Shown in pieces: positions 24,108 to 33,399 of a stretch of 64,000 nucleotides of DNA (its first letter is position 1; every line of letters begins with the position of its first letter). A program made the position numbers and the translations under genes. Under the pieces are notes generated by a model. It had not been told where the DNA came from. It made no database searches and saw nothing but the letters and a program-made list of their open reading frames with translations. The stretch is from assembly GCA_035448545.1 (NCBI GenBank), contig DAOTJE010000013.1, forward strand, positions 1-64,000, read 5' to 3'. This stretch comes from Anaerobaca sp035448545 (GTDB lineage: Bacteria; Planctomycetota; Phycisphaerae; Sedimentisphaerales; Anaerobacaceae).

Positions 24108-27100
24108 TCACCGAACTCCCGGCGTGGGTGCGGCGGCTTTCCAGTTGATCGGATCGTTTCCATAAGCCGATGGATCGATCCGGTGCAGCGACAGGCCCTG
24201 CCCATCGGCCTCCACGGGCCAGGGATCCACGCCGGTCGGAAAGTCCTCCGGATGCGAACCGTCGCTGTACACCACGCGGTCGACGCGAATCCAGCTTGTC
24301 GGTGTACCGTCATCGGCGTTGCCCGGCCGGCTGACCTGGAGCCTGTCGCTGCCATTGGACAGCCGACCCGGCCCCCAGGTGAGCACAGGAACGTCGTCTG
24401 GAACGGTGTGGACCACGCCGAAGCTGAGCCGGTCCTTGACCAGCAGCAGGCACTGTCCCGGCGCCAAGGTCACCGGTTCACCGGCGGGGAACAACACATC
24501 GATGGCCGGGCTATCGGGATCGTCGGCAAACCGCCACGGCGCCTTCAGCCTTCCGTCGTAGAGCGTAATCGCATCGTCACCGGCGTTGAGCAGTTCGACG
24601 TACTCGGCTTGATCCGGAGCGGCCGGATTGTACATGATCTCATTGATGACGATCGATTCGACCTTTGGCGCCGCATTGGCGGCACCGGGTGTCGGGGCGT
24701 CCAGCGCGACGAAGTTGGCGGCGCCGGTGCTCTTGAGGTGACGTCCCTGCGATACGCCCGGCTCGGAGGCATCGAACTTTTCCTGTGCGAGGTATCCGGT
24801 CAGCTCGCCACCTGCGCCGGAGTGCAGGTACACCGTTTCCCCGTTGCGGCTCAGCGCAAAAGGCACGTGACAGCCAGGCGCGTCGGCGTTGCCAAAGTGC
24901 CGGTCTTCGTAGAACACCACAAATCCATGGGGCGCGACCACGGTGCCCTCGGGGATTTCAAACTTCCTCCGGCTCTGTGCATCGTCGCTGAGGAACCAGC
25001 CGCCGATGTCAATGGCCTGGTCCGTCGTGTTGTGCAGTTCGATCCAGTCCGGCGTGCCCGCACTTGAGTTCGTCAGCACCTCGTTGATGACCACCGAACC
25101 GAAGGGGATCGCCTCGGCCGCGTCATCGTAGCCGGGTGAACCGCCGGCGCGGACGCTGGGCCGCCAGAGCCCCTTGTCGCCGAGTTCCATCGGATCGGCA
25201 GAGGACGGATCTCGGACGGTCAGCGAGAAACCCAAACCGTCGGTAAGGTCGAACCAGTCGTCCTGGAAACGGAAATCGCAGATGGTCCGGCCGCAAGCGT
25301 CCTGCAACTCGATGCGTTCGCCCGCATTGGCGAGATTGCCCGAGTATTCACCGACCACGGATGCCGTGGCACCATACTCGGCCTCAAACGCGGCGAGGTC
25401 TCGGACCACCACCACGTGGCCGCCGGGCGCCAGCTCGACGCTGGGGAACGTGAAATCGATGCCTTTGGCGAAGCGAACAAAATTCAGATTGATCGTCTGG
25501 TCACCGACGTTGGTCAGCTCGACATACTCCGCATTCGGATCGGTCGGATGATACATGATCTCGCTGATCCGCAGATTCTCCGCCACCGGCCCGACCGCAA
25601 AGACCACATCGGCCAGCGCACTCCAGGCGGTGCCGCTGAGCAGACGGGCCTTGATCTGCGTGCTCCGGTCCAACGTCAACGCATCGGCGTAGCGGATGGC
25701 GGTCGGCGAAACGCCCTTCTCCGAACCGCCAACCGCACCCTTGCCGGCAACCAACTCCACCGAGATCAGGAAGTCCGAACTGGTCGAGCCGGCGTTGAGC
25801 CCCTGGATAGCGAGGATGTTCAGGCCCGGACGAAGGGCCGCAACGGCCCCCGAGATGTTGAACGTCTCGAACTCGATGGCGTCCAGGTCCGAGTGGTTGT
25901 CCGTGGCGCCGGAGTTCCAGGCGGGCTGCCCCTCGAACATCACACGAAAGACTTCCACGCCGTTGAGATAAGCGATGAAACCATCGTCGTATCGCACCTT
26001 GAGCATCAGCGAGGTCAGCGCGGCATGCTCCTCGGGGTCTACGTCGAAGGGAATTCGGATATAGCAGCTTTCGTTGCGCCCGTACATGGCGTTCTGCACG
26101 TCGATGTTGAAGAACGATTCATACCCGGTGCTGCGCTCGTAGCCGACGCCGCCGGTGCCGCTGATCCAATGCGAGTCGTCGAAGTCCGCCCCACCCCGCC
26201 AGGCGTCGTCCACCGGGCTTCCCGGAACCAGCACACGTTTCGACGCATCCTCCGGTACCAGCGTCTGCCAATCGCCCGGCCCGCCCCCTGCACCGGCCAG
26301 GCGCGGGTCGCTGCCGTCGGTGGTGTACCAGATCTCCCCCGTGCCGGCGGTCATTGTCAGGAGGGCGCCGTCGTCGACCGGGCCCCCGTGCTGAAACCGC
26401 CCGGCGATATAGAACTGCGGCGGCGAGATCGATGGATAGAAGCCCGCCTGGCGGAGCTGATTCAGCACGATGTCCGTGCGGACAGAGAAGTACTCGTTGA
26501 CCAGGCGATCCCGCTCGGCGACCCATTCGACGTTGCGCGTGTATGGACGCGACCTCAGGCTGTCGCCCCATCGGGCAGACTCGCCGACGATGGCGCGGTC
26601 GATCTCGTTGGCGCGGGCCATGTAGCGATCGATCGCCGCGCCCGGCGTGAGGGCTCCGTCGTTGAAGAACCGCTTATAGATGCGGTCGGCCATCTGTACG
26701 CGGAAGTCCTCGTTGGCCATCAGCCGGTCCACCAGGTAGTGTGGATTGGACTGGCCGACGATGTTGACGCGATTGACGGTGGGTGATTCCAGGCTCCACT
26801 CGACGTCCCACGGCACGAACAGGAACGGACCGGCGGGCTCGCGGCGACGTACGGCGTAGAAGTTGCGAGGCACCCGGTCGTTACACAGCAACACCGGTGC
26901 ATCGCGGCTGCCCACGAAGTAGATCATCAGCATGTAGTCGATCATGGCGGAAATGTCCACATACTGCTGGATCTCCTGGTAGGCCGCGGTTGTGCTCAGG
27001 TCGCCGCCGGCCAGGCGAGACAGGGTGTTCCACGCATCGAGGTCTCCGGTCTTGACCTCCATGCTGCCGTCGGCATACAAGACATCGTAGTCTTCCTTCT

Positions 27101-27125
27101 CGCCGCCCAGGTGTTGGGCGTAAAA
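24108..27125 (-). CDS. LTD/CotH multidomain protein copy 2, 3' part after frameshift
   Basis: This frame continues the protein begun at 28549. It reads FYAQHLGGEKEDYDVLYADG at the junction, exactly where copy 1 has AESYFGGDSADYDVIMTDG. It covers the rest of the CotH-like region (LFVPWDVEWSLES in place of FFAYDNEHSLG), a TTDGSDP chitobiase-like module, the beta domain with YDDGFIAYLNGVEVF, and three lamin-tail domains ending LSLHRIDPSAYGNDPINWK. About 990 residues follow the first in-frame ATG (27080). No ribosome site is seen at that ATG, so independent translation is doubtful. Its stop lies 77 bp before the start codon of copy 1. Confidence 0.8.
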   Translation of the reverse strand, partial: FYAQHLGGEKEDYDVLYADGSMEVKTGDLDAWNTLSRLAGGDLSTTAAYQEIQQYVDISAMIDYMLMIYFVGSRDAPVLLCNDRVPRNFYAVRRREPAGPFLFVPWDVEWSLESPTVNRVNIVGQSNPHYLVDRLMANEDFRVQMADRIYKRFFNDGALTPGAAIDRYMARANEIDRAIVGESARWGDSLRSRPYTRNVEWVAERDRLVNEYFSVRTDIVLNQLRQAGFYPSISPPQFYIAGRFQHGGPVDDGALLTMTAGTGEIWYTTDGSDPRLAGAGGGPGDWQTLVPEDASKRVLVPGSPVDDAWRGGADFDDSHWISGTGGVGYERSTGYESFFNIDVQNAMYGRNESCYIRIPFDVDPEEHAALTSLMLKVRYDDGFIAYLNGVEVFRVMFEGQPAWNSGATDNHSDLDAIEFETFNISGAVAALRPGLNILAIQGLNAGSTSSDFLISVELVAGKGAVGGSEKGVSPTAIRYADALTLDRSTQIKARLLSGTAWSALADVVFAVGPVAENLRISEIMYHPTDPNAEYVELTNVGDQTINLNFVRFAKGIDFTFPSVELAPGGHVVVVRDLAAFEAEYGATASVVGEYSGNLANAGERIELQDACGRTICDFRFQDDWFDLTDGLGFSLTVRDPSSADPMELGDKGLWRPSVRAGGSPGYDDAAEAIPFGSVVINEVLTNSSAGTPDWIELHNTTDQAIDIGGWFLSDDAQSRRKFEIPEGTVVAPHGFVVFYEDRHFGNADAPGCHVPFALSRNGETVYLHSGAGGELTGYLAQEKFDASEPGVSQGRHLKSTGAANFVALDAPTPGAANAAPKVESIVINEIMYNPAAPDQAEYVELLNAGDDAITLYDGRLKAPWRFADDPDSPAIDVLFPAGEPVTLAPGQCLLLVKDRLSFGVVHTVPDDVPVLTWGPGRLSNGSDRLQVSRPGNADDGTPTSWIRVDRVVYSDGSHPEDFPTGVDPWPVEADGQGLSLHRIDPSAYGNDPINWKAAAPTPGVR

Positions 27126-28549
27126 CCATCGTCGGGCCGCTCGACGAAAATGAACATCCCCCAGTAAAGTCCGTCGACATAGGCATGGACCGCGCGGCTG
27201 TGCGGGGCCAATCCGCCCATGTCGCGGACCGTGTCGCGGCAGAACTGGTCGCGGAGGTAATCGGCATGATTCGTCCCCAGGCCGCCACAGGCGGTGCTGT
27301 CGCCGAACCAGGAGTAGTTCCAGATGGATCGCAGGATCAGGGACTCGAAGGTTTCCACGCCACTGTCGGGAAAAAGCGGATACTCCAGTTGCGACGGGCC
27401 GTATTCGTTCTTGAACAGCATGCGAAGCGAGTGTTTCCCGACGCTCGTGCTCCGCCCGTACTGGCTGCCGTGAACGCGCAAGCCGACGTTGACCTGGAAG
27501 TCCTCCCCTTCAATTGGATCGATCCATTCGATCGAAGCAGGTCTCTCCCACTCGACGCCGTGCCCCGACAGGTTGGAGTAGATGCCGCGCTGGGCCCCGA
27601 AGAAGTCTTCTTTGTCGATCACCACGCTCACCGAAGGAACGCTCAGAAGATCGTCCTTGATCGTGGGCGCATACGCCGGGTCGTTGACAACCTCCGGGTC
27701 CATCTCGTAGTCAACGCGGGTCGAACCCCACGTCGTCGGGAAGCCCGGCGGATACGGCGGCTGGTTGAGGACGTCATCGAGAAAGATGTAGCTGCACGTA
27801 ACGATCTCAGAGGGTTTCCACCCCTCCTTGAACGCCATAACGCGAAGGCACGTGGTTCGCAGGACGAGGATGGGCTCGGTATATACAGTGCCGCTCGGAA
27901 GGTCGCGGACCTGTGAGAAGGGCTCGCTGCCGTCACGGGTGTAGTATATGACCGCCCCCGGCGTATCGCAGGTGATAGTCACCTCGAACGGCGAGGTGTA
28001 GAACCCTCGCTCATGAGACACCTTGGGCGTGGAAACAAAGCCTTCATAGACCACGACGTTCTTCTGTCCCGGCGTCGGATATCCCATCAGGCGAAAACCC
28101 CCGGTGCCGTCGGGGTAGCGGCCGAACGAGACGTCCGCCGTCTGCGGACCGTAGGAGACGTAGTCGAGCTGCGTGCGTCCGTCGGCGTCGAACAAGACAA
28201 CCTCATCACCGGAGGCGCTGAGCCGAAAGCCGGCGTGAAGCCCTGTCTGGTCTGTGTCGCCATCGGCCCAGATCAGCAGATATCCCTTCGCGGCGATGGT
28301 CGTGCCCGAGGGAATCTGCCAACGGGTGGGGTTTTCGACATCGTCCGTCAGATACATCCCACCGACGTCGGCGGTCGCATCGGAGATGTTGTGCAACTCG
28401 ATCCAGTCGTCGTATTGGCCCTGCGGGTCCTTGGCGCCCCGGCTGTTGGAGGCCAGCAGTTCGTTAATGACGATCGAGGATTGGGCCTGCATCACGCCGG
28501 CCGGTGCCAGCGCCAGCACCAGCACGAGGGGCTTCAAGTAACCGATCAT
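26996..28549 (-). CDS. LTD/CotH multidomain protein copy 2, 5' part before frameshift
   Basis: This 517-residue frame starts with a signal peptide (MIGYLKPLVLVLALAPAGVMQA), then a lamin-tail domain (VINELLASNSRGAKDPQGQ, DWIELHN), a chitobiase-like module (VTITCDTPGAVIYYTRDGSEP) and the first half of the CotH-like region up to YWGMFIFVERPDDGF. After that the frame is lost, and the last ~44 residues (TPNTWAARRKTT onward) are out of register. GGAAGG precedes the ATG. The intact product would be about 1480 residues. Promoter TTGACT-18-TAGAAT lies upstream (28699-28728). Confidence 0.8.
   Translation of the reverse strand: MIGYLKPLVLVLALAPAGVMQAQSSIVINELLASNSRGAKDPQGQYDDWIELHNISDATADVGGMYLTDDVENPTRWQIPSGTTIAAKGYLLIWADGDTDQTGLHAGFRLSASGDEVVLFDADGRTQLDYVSYGPQTADVSFGRYPDGTGGFRLMGYPTPGQKNVVVYEGFVSTPKVSHERGFYTSPFEVTITCDTPGAVIYYTRDGSEPFSQVRDLPSGTVYTEPILVLRTTCLRVMAFKEGWKPSEIVTCSYIFLDDVLNQPPYPPGFPTTWGSTRVDYEMDPEVVNDPAYAPTIKDDLLSVPSVSVVIDKEDFFGAQRGIYSNLSGHGVEWERPASIEWIDPIEGEDFQVNVGLRVHGSQYGRSTSVGKHSLRMLFKNEYGPSQLEYPLFPDSGVETFESLILRSIWNYSWFGDSTACGGLGTNHADYLRDQFCRDTVRDMGGLAPHSRAVHAYVDGLYWGMFIFVERPDDGFTPNTWAARRKTTMSCMPTAAWRSRPETSMRGTPCLAWPAAT
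27119..27128 (-). other. Frameshift site in the second LTD/CotH gene
   Basis: The coding strand reads GATGGTTTTACGCCC. Reading GAT GGT TTT ACG leaves the protein family, while a fifth T would give GAT GGT TTT TAC GCC CAA and restore alignment with copy 1. The missing base therefore lies in the run of four T (27122-27125 on the + strand as AAAA). A sequencing or assembly error in a homopolymer, a true mutation and slippery-site frameshifting all remain possible. Confidence 0.85.
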
Positions 28550-28698
28550 ATCGCCTTCCGCCTTTGTACGTGCCTTTTCACTGCCCGCGAACGCACTACT
28601 GCCCGACCTGGGCGGGCTGGTTCGTTCGCACCGCCACGGCCCCTCCGGAAGATGCAGGCATCGCTCCGCCGAATCTCTGATGGTCCGTTATGAACAGC

Positions 28699-28728
28699 AT
28701 TCTAACACATCCCTAATACAGAAGTCAA
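28699..28728 (-). promoter_or_regulatory. Sigma-70-like promoter for the LTD/CotH pair
   Basis: On the minus strand TTGACT (28723-28728), an 18-base spacer and TAGAAT (28699-28704). The leader to the ATG at 28549 would be about 140 nt. Confidence 0.5.
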
Positions 28729-28895
28729 CGCGCCATATTTCGCTGCGGGAAAAGCCTTTACGGTCGGCCGGCACAGGGAGACTGACAGCAGCCTGCTCGA
28801 CACCAGTCGGGGGAGGCGTGACTCCATTTCTGCGCTTTTTCTGAAGTTTCCCCAAGGCCAGGAAGAACCGTCTGACGGACTGCAAGATAAATAGC

Positions 28896-28924
28896 TTGCG
28901 AACCTATCTATCGAGCCTGATAAT
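28896..28924 (+). promoter_or_regulatory. Sigma-70-like promoter for resB-ccsA
   Basis: TTGCGA (28896-28901), a 17-base spacer and GATAAT (28919-28924), about 25 bp before the resB start codon. Confidence 0.5.
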
Positions 28925-28949
28925 ACTTATCGTAATCCAAGGAGAGCAC

Positions 28950-30014
28950 ATGGTTCGATTGAAGCGGTCCATTCTGTGGGCCTGTCTTTTAGTGATTGCG
29001 GCGCTGACGGTCTTGTCGGTCTACGGGGCGTTCCTGGGGGCCGACCGGGCGCAGGCGTTCTTCAACAGCTTACCCGTCGTGATCTATTGGGGGGCGTTCG
29101 GCGTCCTTCTGGCCGCAGGCATCGCCGTCTTTCGCCGGCTCCTGTGGGTTCCATCACTGCTGTCTATGCATCTGGGCTGCATTTTCATTCTGGCCGGCGG
29201 GATGTGGGGCTCGCCACTGGGACAGGACCTCCAGAAGCGGCTCTTCGGGACCGAGAGGATTCGCAAGGGGCAGATGCCGGTCCTGGAAGGCACCCCGGAG
29301 AACCGGGTGATGGTCGCCGACAGCAACGATACGAAGGAATTGCCTTTTTCCATCCGGCTGCGCGACTTTCGCATCGAGTACTACGAGCCGGGCGACCTGT
29401 ACATCCAGAGCCGCGACGGCCGGCGCTGGAAGCTGCCTGCCGAGGCGGGCCGGAGCCAGGCGCTTGGCAAGGACCTCGGCACGGTGACGATCCAGCGGGC
29501 GTTCCGGAACTTCAAGATGGACATCTCCGGCGACGAGCGGATCGCCTACGATGCCCCCGGCGGACTGAATCCGGCCCTGGAGGTGATGATACAGAAGCCC
29601 GACGGATCGACCGCGAGGCGATACGTGTTCCTCCACCGGGCCGGACACGGCAACCCCAACGATCCGCTGGTCATGAGCTACGAGCAGAGTCCCCGCGACT
29701 ATGTCAGCGAGCTCGAGGTCATCCACGACAACACCGTCGTCGCAAGCAAGGACATCGAAGTCAATCACCCTCTGCACCATGGCGGGTACCATTTCTATCA
29801 ACATTCGTACGGACAGAACCAGATGGGCGAATACACGATCCTGATGGTGGTTTCGGACGCCGGGCTCAATATCGTCTATGCCGGCTATGCCATGCTCCTC
29901 GTCGGCGTCTTCTGGCACTTCTGGGGCCGGCGTCTCTGGCCCGCGCTGAGGAGCCGCCAAGCCGCCTGCACGCCCGTCGGCGTGTCGGGCGAGGTACCGA
30001 ACGGAATGGGGTAA
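28950..30014 (+). CDS. resB: ResB-like cytochrome c biogenesis protein
   Basis: The 354-residue protein has three N-terminal membrane segments (about 7-28, 42-60 and 66-84), a large extracytoplasmic domain (about 90-325) and a C-terminal segment (LNIVYAGYAMLLVGVFWHFW). The late motif NHPLHHGGYHFYQHSYG is typical of ResB/Ccs1, which keeps haem and apocytochrome together during system II cytochrome c maturation. The ATG at 28950 is preferred over a more upstream TTG because AAGGAG lies directly before it. The stop is 11 bp before ccsA, an operon arrangement matching ResB-ResC/CcsB-CcsA pairs. It is shorter than Gram-positive ResB, as is common in this group. Confidence 0.88.
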   Translation: MVRLKRSILWACLLVIAALTVLSVYGAFLGADRAQAFFNSLPVVIYWGAFGVLLAAGIAVFRRLLWVPSLLSMHLGCIFILAGGMWGSPLGQDLQKRLFGTERIRKGQMPVLEGTPENRVMVADSNDTKELPFSIRLRDFRIEYYEPGDLYIQSRDGRRWKLPAEAGRSQALGKDLGTVTIQRAFRNFKMDISGDERIAYDAPGGLNPALEVMIQKPDGSTARRYVFLHRAGHGNPNDPLVMSYEQSPRDYVSELEVIHDNTVVASKDIEVNHPLHHGGYHFYQHSYGQNQMGEYTILMVVSDAGLNIVYAGYAMLLVGVFWHFWGRRLWPALRSRQAACTPVGVSGEVPNGMG

Positions 30015-30025
30015 CAGCGACGCGG

Positions 30026-30823
30026 ATGGCAATCAAATATACACTTCAAGGGCTGCTGATCTACCTGGCGATGGGCGCCTTCCTGTCGGCGTTCATCGCC
30101 GCGGTGGCAGGACGCAGGAAGGCCGGGCAGTGGCTCTTTATGGCTGGCTTCTGCGCCAGCCTCCTGGCGTACGTCTACCGCTGGATCGACGTCCGGCACG
30201 TCCCGCTGCAAAACCTCTTTGAGGTGTTCCTCTGCCTGGGCATGGTCTGCTATCCGATCTCGGTGGTCGGGCGCAGAGTCCTGCGAATCGGGGGCCAGTG
30301 GGCGGATATGCTCATCGCGGCGATCGTTCTGTTTCCCGCCGGCTTCAGATTCCACGCCGAGCCGCAACACTTGCCTCCGGCTCTGCAAAGCTGGCTGTTC
30401 GTTCCGCATGTGGGAGTTTACACGCTCAGTTACATCTTCATGGCGATGGCCGCCTTCCGCGCGGCCACCCAACTTTGCACGACGAAGCGAACCGCCGTTT
30501 CGGATGCGATTCTGCCGCCCGAGCAGGCGACATACACCCTGATCGCCATCGGCTTTCCCCTGCTGACGCTGGGCCTGATCCTGGGCAGCATCTGGGGCAA
30601 GCAGGCGTGGGGCGACTATTGGGGCTGGGACCCGAAAGAGCTCTGGTCGCTGGCCTCCTGGCTGGTCTATGTGGGGTATCTCCACTGGCGTTATATGTTC
30701 GGCGCGCAATATGCGAGGATCAATAGTCTTTGGGCGATCGCGGGGATGGCCGCCATCGTCATCACGTTGCTCTGGGTCAACCTCTCGGAATTGTTCCCAG
30801 GGCTGCACAGTTACGCGACATGA
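30026..30823 (+). CDS. ccsA: CcsA/ResC-type haem handling protein
   Basis: The 265-residue integral membrane protein has about eight hydrophobic segments. It contains WGDYWGWDPKELWSL near residue 193, the tryptophan-rich haem-handling (WWD) motif of the CcmC/CcsA/CcmF superfamily. Conserved histidines around it (for example FVPHVGVY and YLHWRY) are candidate haem ligands. Together with the adjacent ResB it forms the cytochrome c synthase of system II, moving haem across the membrane and attaching it to CxxCH motifs. The ribosome site before the ATG is weak, so translation may be coupled to resB, which ends 11 bp upstream. Confidence 0.92.
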   Translation: MAIKYTLQGLLIYLAMGAFLSAFIAAVAGRRKAGQWLFMAGFCASLLAYVYRWIDVRHVPLQNLFEVFLCLGMVCYPISVVGRRVLRIGGQWADMLIAAIVLFPAGFRFHAEPQHLPPALQSWLFVPHVGVYTLSYIFMAMAAFRAATQLCTTKRTAVSDAILPPEQATYTLIAIGFPLLTLGLILGSIWGKQAWGDYWGWDPKELWSLASWLVYVGYLHWRYMFGAQYARINSLWAIAGMAAIVITLLWVNLSELFPGLHSYAT

Positions 30824-30866
30824 AGGTACCCAAGCGCGAAGACGCACGTTTTGGAGGGTTCGAGAG

Positions 30867-32657
30867 ATGCTAACGACAAGATCGATTCTGTGGACGTGTG
30901 TTGCGGTCGGCCTGCCGGCGACCTGGAGCGCCGGCGCCGTGACCCTGTCGGAGAACGGCCAAGCCAAGGCCGTCATCGTCGTCGCGACCGATGCGCCGGC
31001 GCCCGAGCGGCATGCCGCGGCGGAGCTGGCCGGATTTCTGGCACAGATTACAGGTGCCCAGTTCCCTATCGCCGGCGAGCCGAACCAGGCCGGCGTCAAT
31101 GTCTTCGTCGGCCCGCAGGCGGCCAAGGTCGCACAGAATGACTTCTCGGCCGATGGGCTGGGCGAGGACGGAATCGTCATCCGAACGGTCCCGAACGGCC
31201 TGATCCTGGCCGGCGGCCGGCCACGGGGGACGCTCTATGCGGTTTACACCTTCCTGGAGGATCACCTCGGCTGCCGATGGTGGTCGTCTACCGAGAGCAC
31301 CATACCCTCGAAGGCCACGATCGTACTGAACGACATCGACATCCGCTACGTCCCGGTCCTCGAATATCGCGAGCCCTACTGGTTCGATGCGCTCGACGGC
31401 GACTGGTCCGTGCGGAACAAGTGCAACGGCAACGGCAATCGAATCGATGTCGAGCGAGGTGGAAAGCACAAATACGAAGGGTTCGTTCACACGTTCTACC
31501 CGTTGATCCCGCCGGAGAAGTACTTTGCCGACCATCCCGAGTGGTTCAGTGAGATCGACGGCAAGCGCACCACCGAACGGGCCCAGTTGTGCCTGACCAA
31601 CGAGGAGATGCGCGCCGAGCTCGTCAAGAATCTTAAAGAGCGGTTGCGCCGCAATCCGGAGGCCACCATCGCCTCGGTCTCGCAGAACGACTGGTACGGC
31701 AACTGCCAGTGCGCCAAGTGCAAGGCCGTCGAGGAGGAGGAAGGCAGTCCCGCCGGCCCGATGCTGCGCTTTGTCAACGCGGTCGCCGCCGACATCGAGC
31801 AGGAGTTCCCGAAAGTCGCGATCAGCACCCTGGCGTATCAATACACCCGCAAGCCTCCCAAGCTCGTCAAACCGCGTCCCAATGTCATCGTCCAACTATG
31901 CAGCATCGAGTGCTCCTTCAGCAAGCCGCTGGCCGATGAGCGGAACAAGCCCTTCCGCGACGACATCATCGGCTGGTCACAGATCTGCAATCGGCTCTAC
32001 ATCTGGGACTACACGACGAACTTCCGTCACCACATCATGCCACACCCGAATCTGCGCGTGCTCGGACCCAACGTGAAGTTCTTCGTCGATCACAACGTCA
32101 AGGGCATCTTCGAACAGGGCGCCTACACGACCAACGGCGCCGAGATGGCCGAACTGCGGGCGTGGGTCCTGGCCAAACTGTTGTGGGACCCGACGCGCAG
32201 CGGCGACCAACTCGTCGACGAGTTCGTGGAGGGATACTACGGTCCGGCCGCCCCATATATCAAGAAATACCTGGCGGTCATGCACGACGCCGTGGAACAA
32301 ACGGGTGATTGGCTGGGTTGCTTCGAGAAGCACACCGCCGCGTACCTGAACTTCGAGACACTGACCAAGAGCCGGATCTATCTGCTGGCGGCCGAGGAGC
32401 AGGTCAAGGACAATCCCGAACTGCAATTCCGCGTCCAGGTCGCCCAGTTGCCGGTGATGTACAGCTTCATGATGCGCTGGAGCGAGATGCGCGAGGCCGC
32501 GAAGGCCGCCAACGCCGAGTGGCCCATGCCGGAGTCGATCCGCAGCGCCTGCGACCGCTTCATGGAAATCGCCCGGAAGAAGAATGTCACCCGGCTCAAC
32601 GAATGGCAGGAAGGCTTCGGCGCTTTGGACGACGCCCTGGCACGCGCTGCGCAGTAG
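30867..32657 (+). CDS. DUF4838 secreted protein (GH-like)
   Basis: This 596-residue protein has a signal peptide (about 1-22). An N-terminal domain follows with APERHAAAELAGFLAQITGA, IVIRTVPNGLILAGGRPRGT and LYAVYTFLEDHLGCRWW, the pattern of the alpha-glucuronidase/hexosaminidase N-terminal (GH20b/GH67N-like) fold. The DUF4838 region follows (FVHTFYPLIPPEKYFADHPEWFS, SQNDWYGNCQCAKCKAVEEEEG, GPMLRFVNAVA). It is probably an extracytoplasmic glycoside-processing enzyme; substrate unknown. GGAGGG lies eight bases before the ATG. It follows ccsA by 43 bp but is functionally unrelated to it. Confidence 0.87.
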   Translation: MLTTRSILWTCVAVGLPATWSAGAVTLSENGQAKAVIVVATDAPAPERHAAAELAGFLAQITGAQFPIAGEPNQAGVNVFVGPQAAKVAQNDFSADGLGEDGIVIRTVPNGLILAGGRPRGTLYAVYTFLEDHLGCRWWSSTESTIPSKATIVLNDIDIRYVPVLEYREPYWFDALDGDWSVRNKCNGNGNRIDVERGGKHKYEGFVHTFYPLIPPEKYFADHPEWFSEIDGKRTTERAQLCLTNEEMRAELVKNLKERLRRNPEATIASVSQNDWYGNCQCAKCKAVEEEEGSPAGPMLRFVNAVAADIEQEFPKVAISTLAYQYTRKPPKLVKPRPNVIVQLCSIECSFSKPLADERNKPFRDDIIGWSQICNRLYIWDYTTNFRHHIMPHPNLRVLGPNVKFFVDHNVKGIFEQGAYTTNGAEMAELRAWVLAKLLWDPTRSGDQLVDEFVEGYYGPAAPYIKKYLAVMHDAVEQTGDWLGCFEKHTAAYLNFETLTKSRIYLLAAEEQVKDNPELQFRVQVAQLPVMYSFMMRWSEMREAAKAANAEWPMPESIRSACDRFMEIARKKNVTRLNEWQEGFGALDDALARAAQ

Positions 32658-32668
32658 ACCGCAAATCA

Positions 32669-33334
32669 ATGGACGGACCCGAAGCACTCGCGATGGACGA
32701 TCTGACCGTCCGGATGGACGGGCAGACCGTATTGAAGGACTTCTCGCTTTCGGTTCCGGCGGGGCAGAAGGTTCTGCTGACCGGCCCCTCAGGCTGCGGC
32801 AAGTCGACAGTCCTGCGCTGCCTGCTCGGGTTCGTGACACCACAGGCGGGGTCGGTCCATATCGCCGGTGAGCGGCTGACGGCCGAATCCGTCTGGCGGG
32901 TCCGACGGCAGCTCGCCTACGTCGGACAGGAGCCGGACCTCGGGAGTGGCGCCGTTCGCGACATCCTCCAGCAGCCGTTTCACTATCGTGCCAATGCCGC
33001 CTTGCGAGACAACCTGCGCCGCGTTCCAGAACTGTTCGACGCCTTCGGACTGGCCCGGACACTGCTCAACAAGAGCGTTGGCGATCTCTCGGGAGGCGAA
33101 AAGCAGCGGGTCGCACTGATCTGTGCCCTGCTGCTCGATCGCAAGATCTTCCTGCTCGACGAAGTGACCAGCGCCCTGGACCCGGCCAGCAAGCAGCTTG
33201 TCAGCGACTATTTTCGATCCCGCACCGATGCGACCGTGCTCTTCGTCGCGCACGACCCGGAGTGGTTCCCCTTCGTCGACCAGGTCGTCCAGATGCACCA
33301 GAGCCAATCGACTGGAGAGCACGGCTATGACTGA
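32669..33334 (+). CDS. fetA: ABC transporter ATPase, FetA-like
   Basis: The 221-residue ATPase has Walker A GPSGCGKST (about 39-47), a Q-loop region (YVGQEPDLG), signature LSGGEKQRV, Walker B IFLLDEVTSAL and switch histidine VAHDPEWF. Size and pairing with a UPF0014 membrane protein identify it as FetA/YbbL, reported in E. coli as part of an iron exporter linked to oxidative stress. An alternative start at Met9 (32693) cannot be excluded because the ribosome site at 32669 is weak. It sits 11 bp after the DUF4838 gene and 183 bp before fetB; the gap is filled by a dispersed repeat. Confidence 0.87.
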   Translation: MDGPEALAMDDLTVRMDGQTVLKDFSLSVPAGQKVLLTGPSGCGKSTVLRCLLGFVTPQAGSVHIAGERLTAESVWRVRRQLAYVGQEPDLGSGAVRDILQQPFHYRANAALRDNLRRVPELFDAFGLARTLLNKSVGDLSGGEKQRVALICALLLDRKIFLLDEVTSALDPASKQLVSDYFRSRTDATVLFVAHDPEWFPFVDQVVQMHQSQSTGEHGYD

Positions 33335-33399
33335 GTCGCCGGTTCTGTTTGGTCATCCTTCTGCTGCGGCTTCTCCGTCGACCGCCGAATCACGACCCT

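Larger units (their letters stand above)
28550..28949. other. Divergent intergenic region with two promoters
   Basis: No gene is seen. A leftward promoter (28699-28728) serves the LTD/CotH pair, and a rightward promoter (28896-28924) serves resB-ccsA. Confidence 0.6.
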
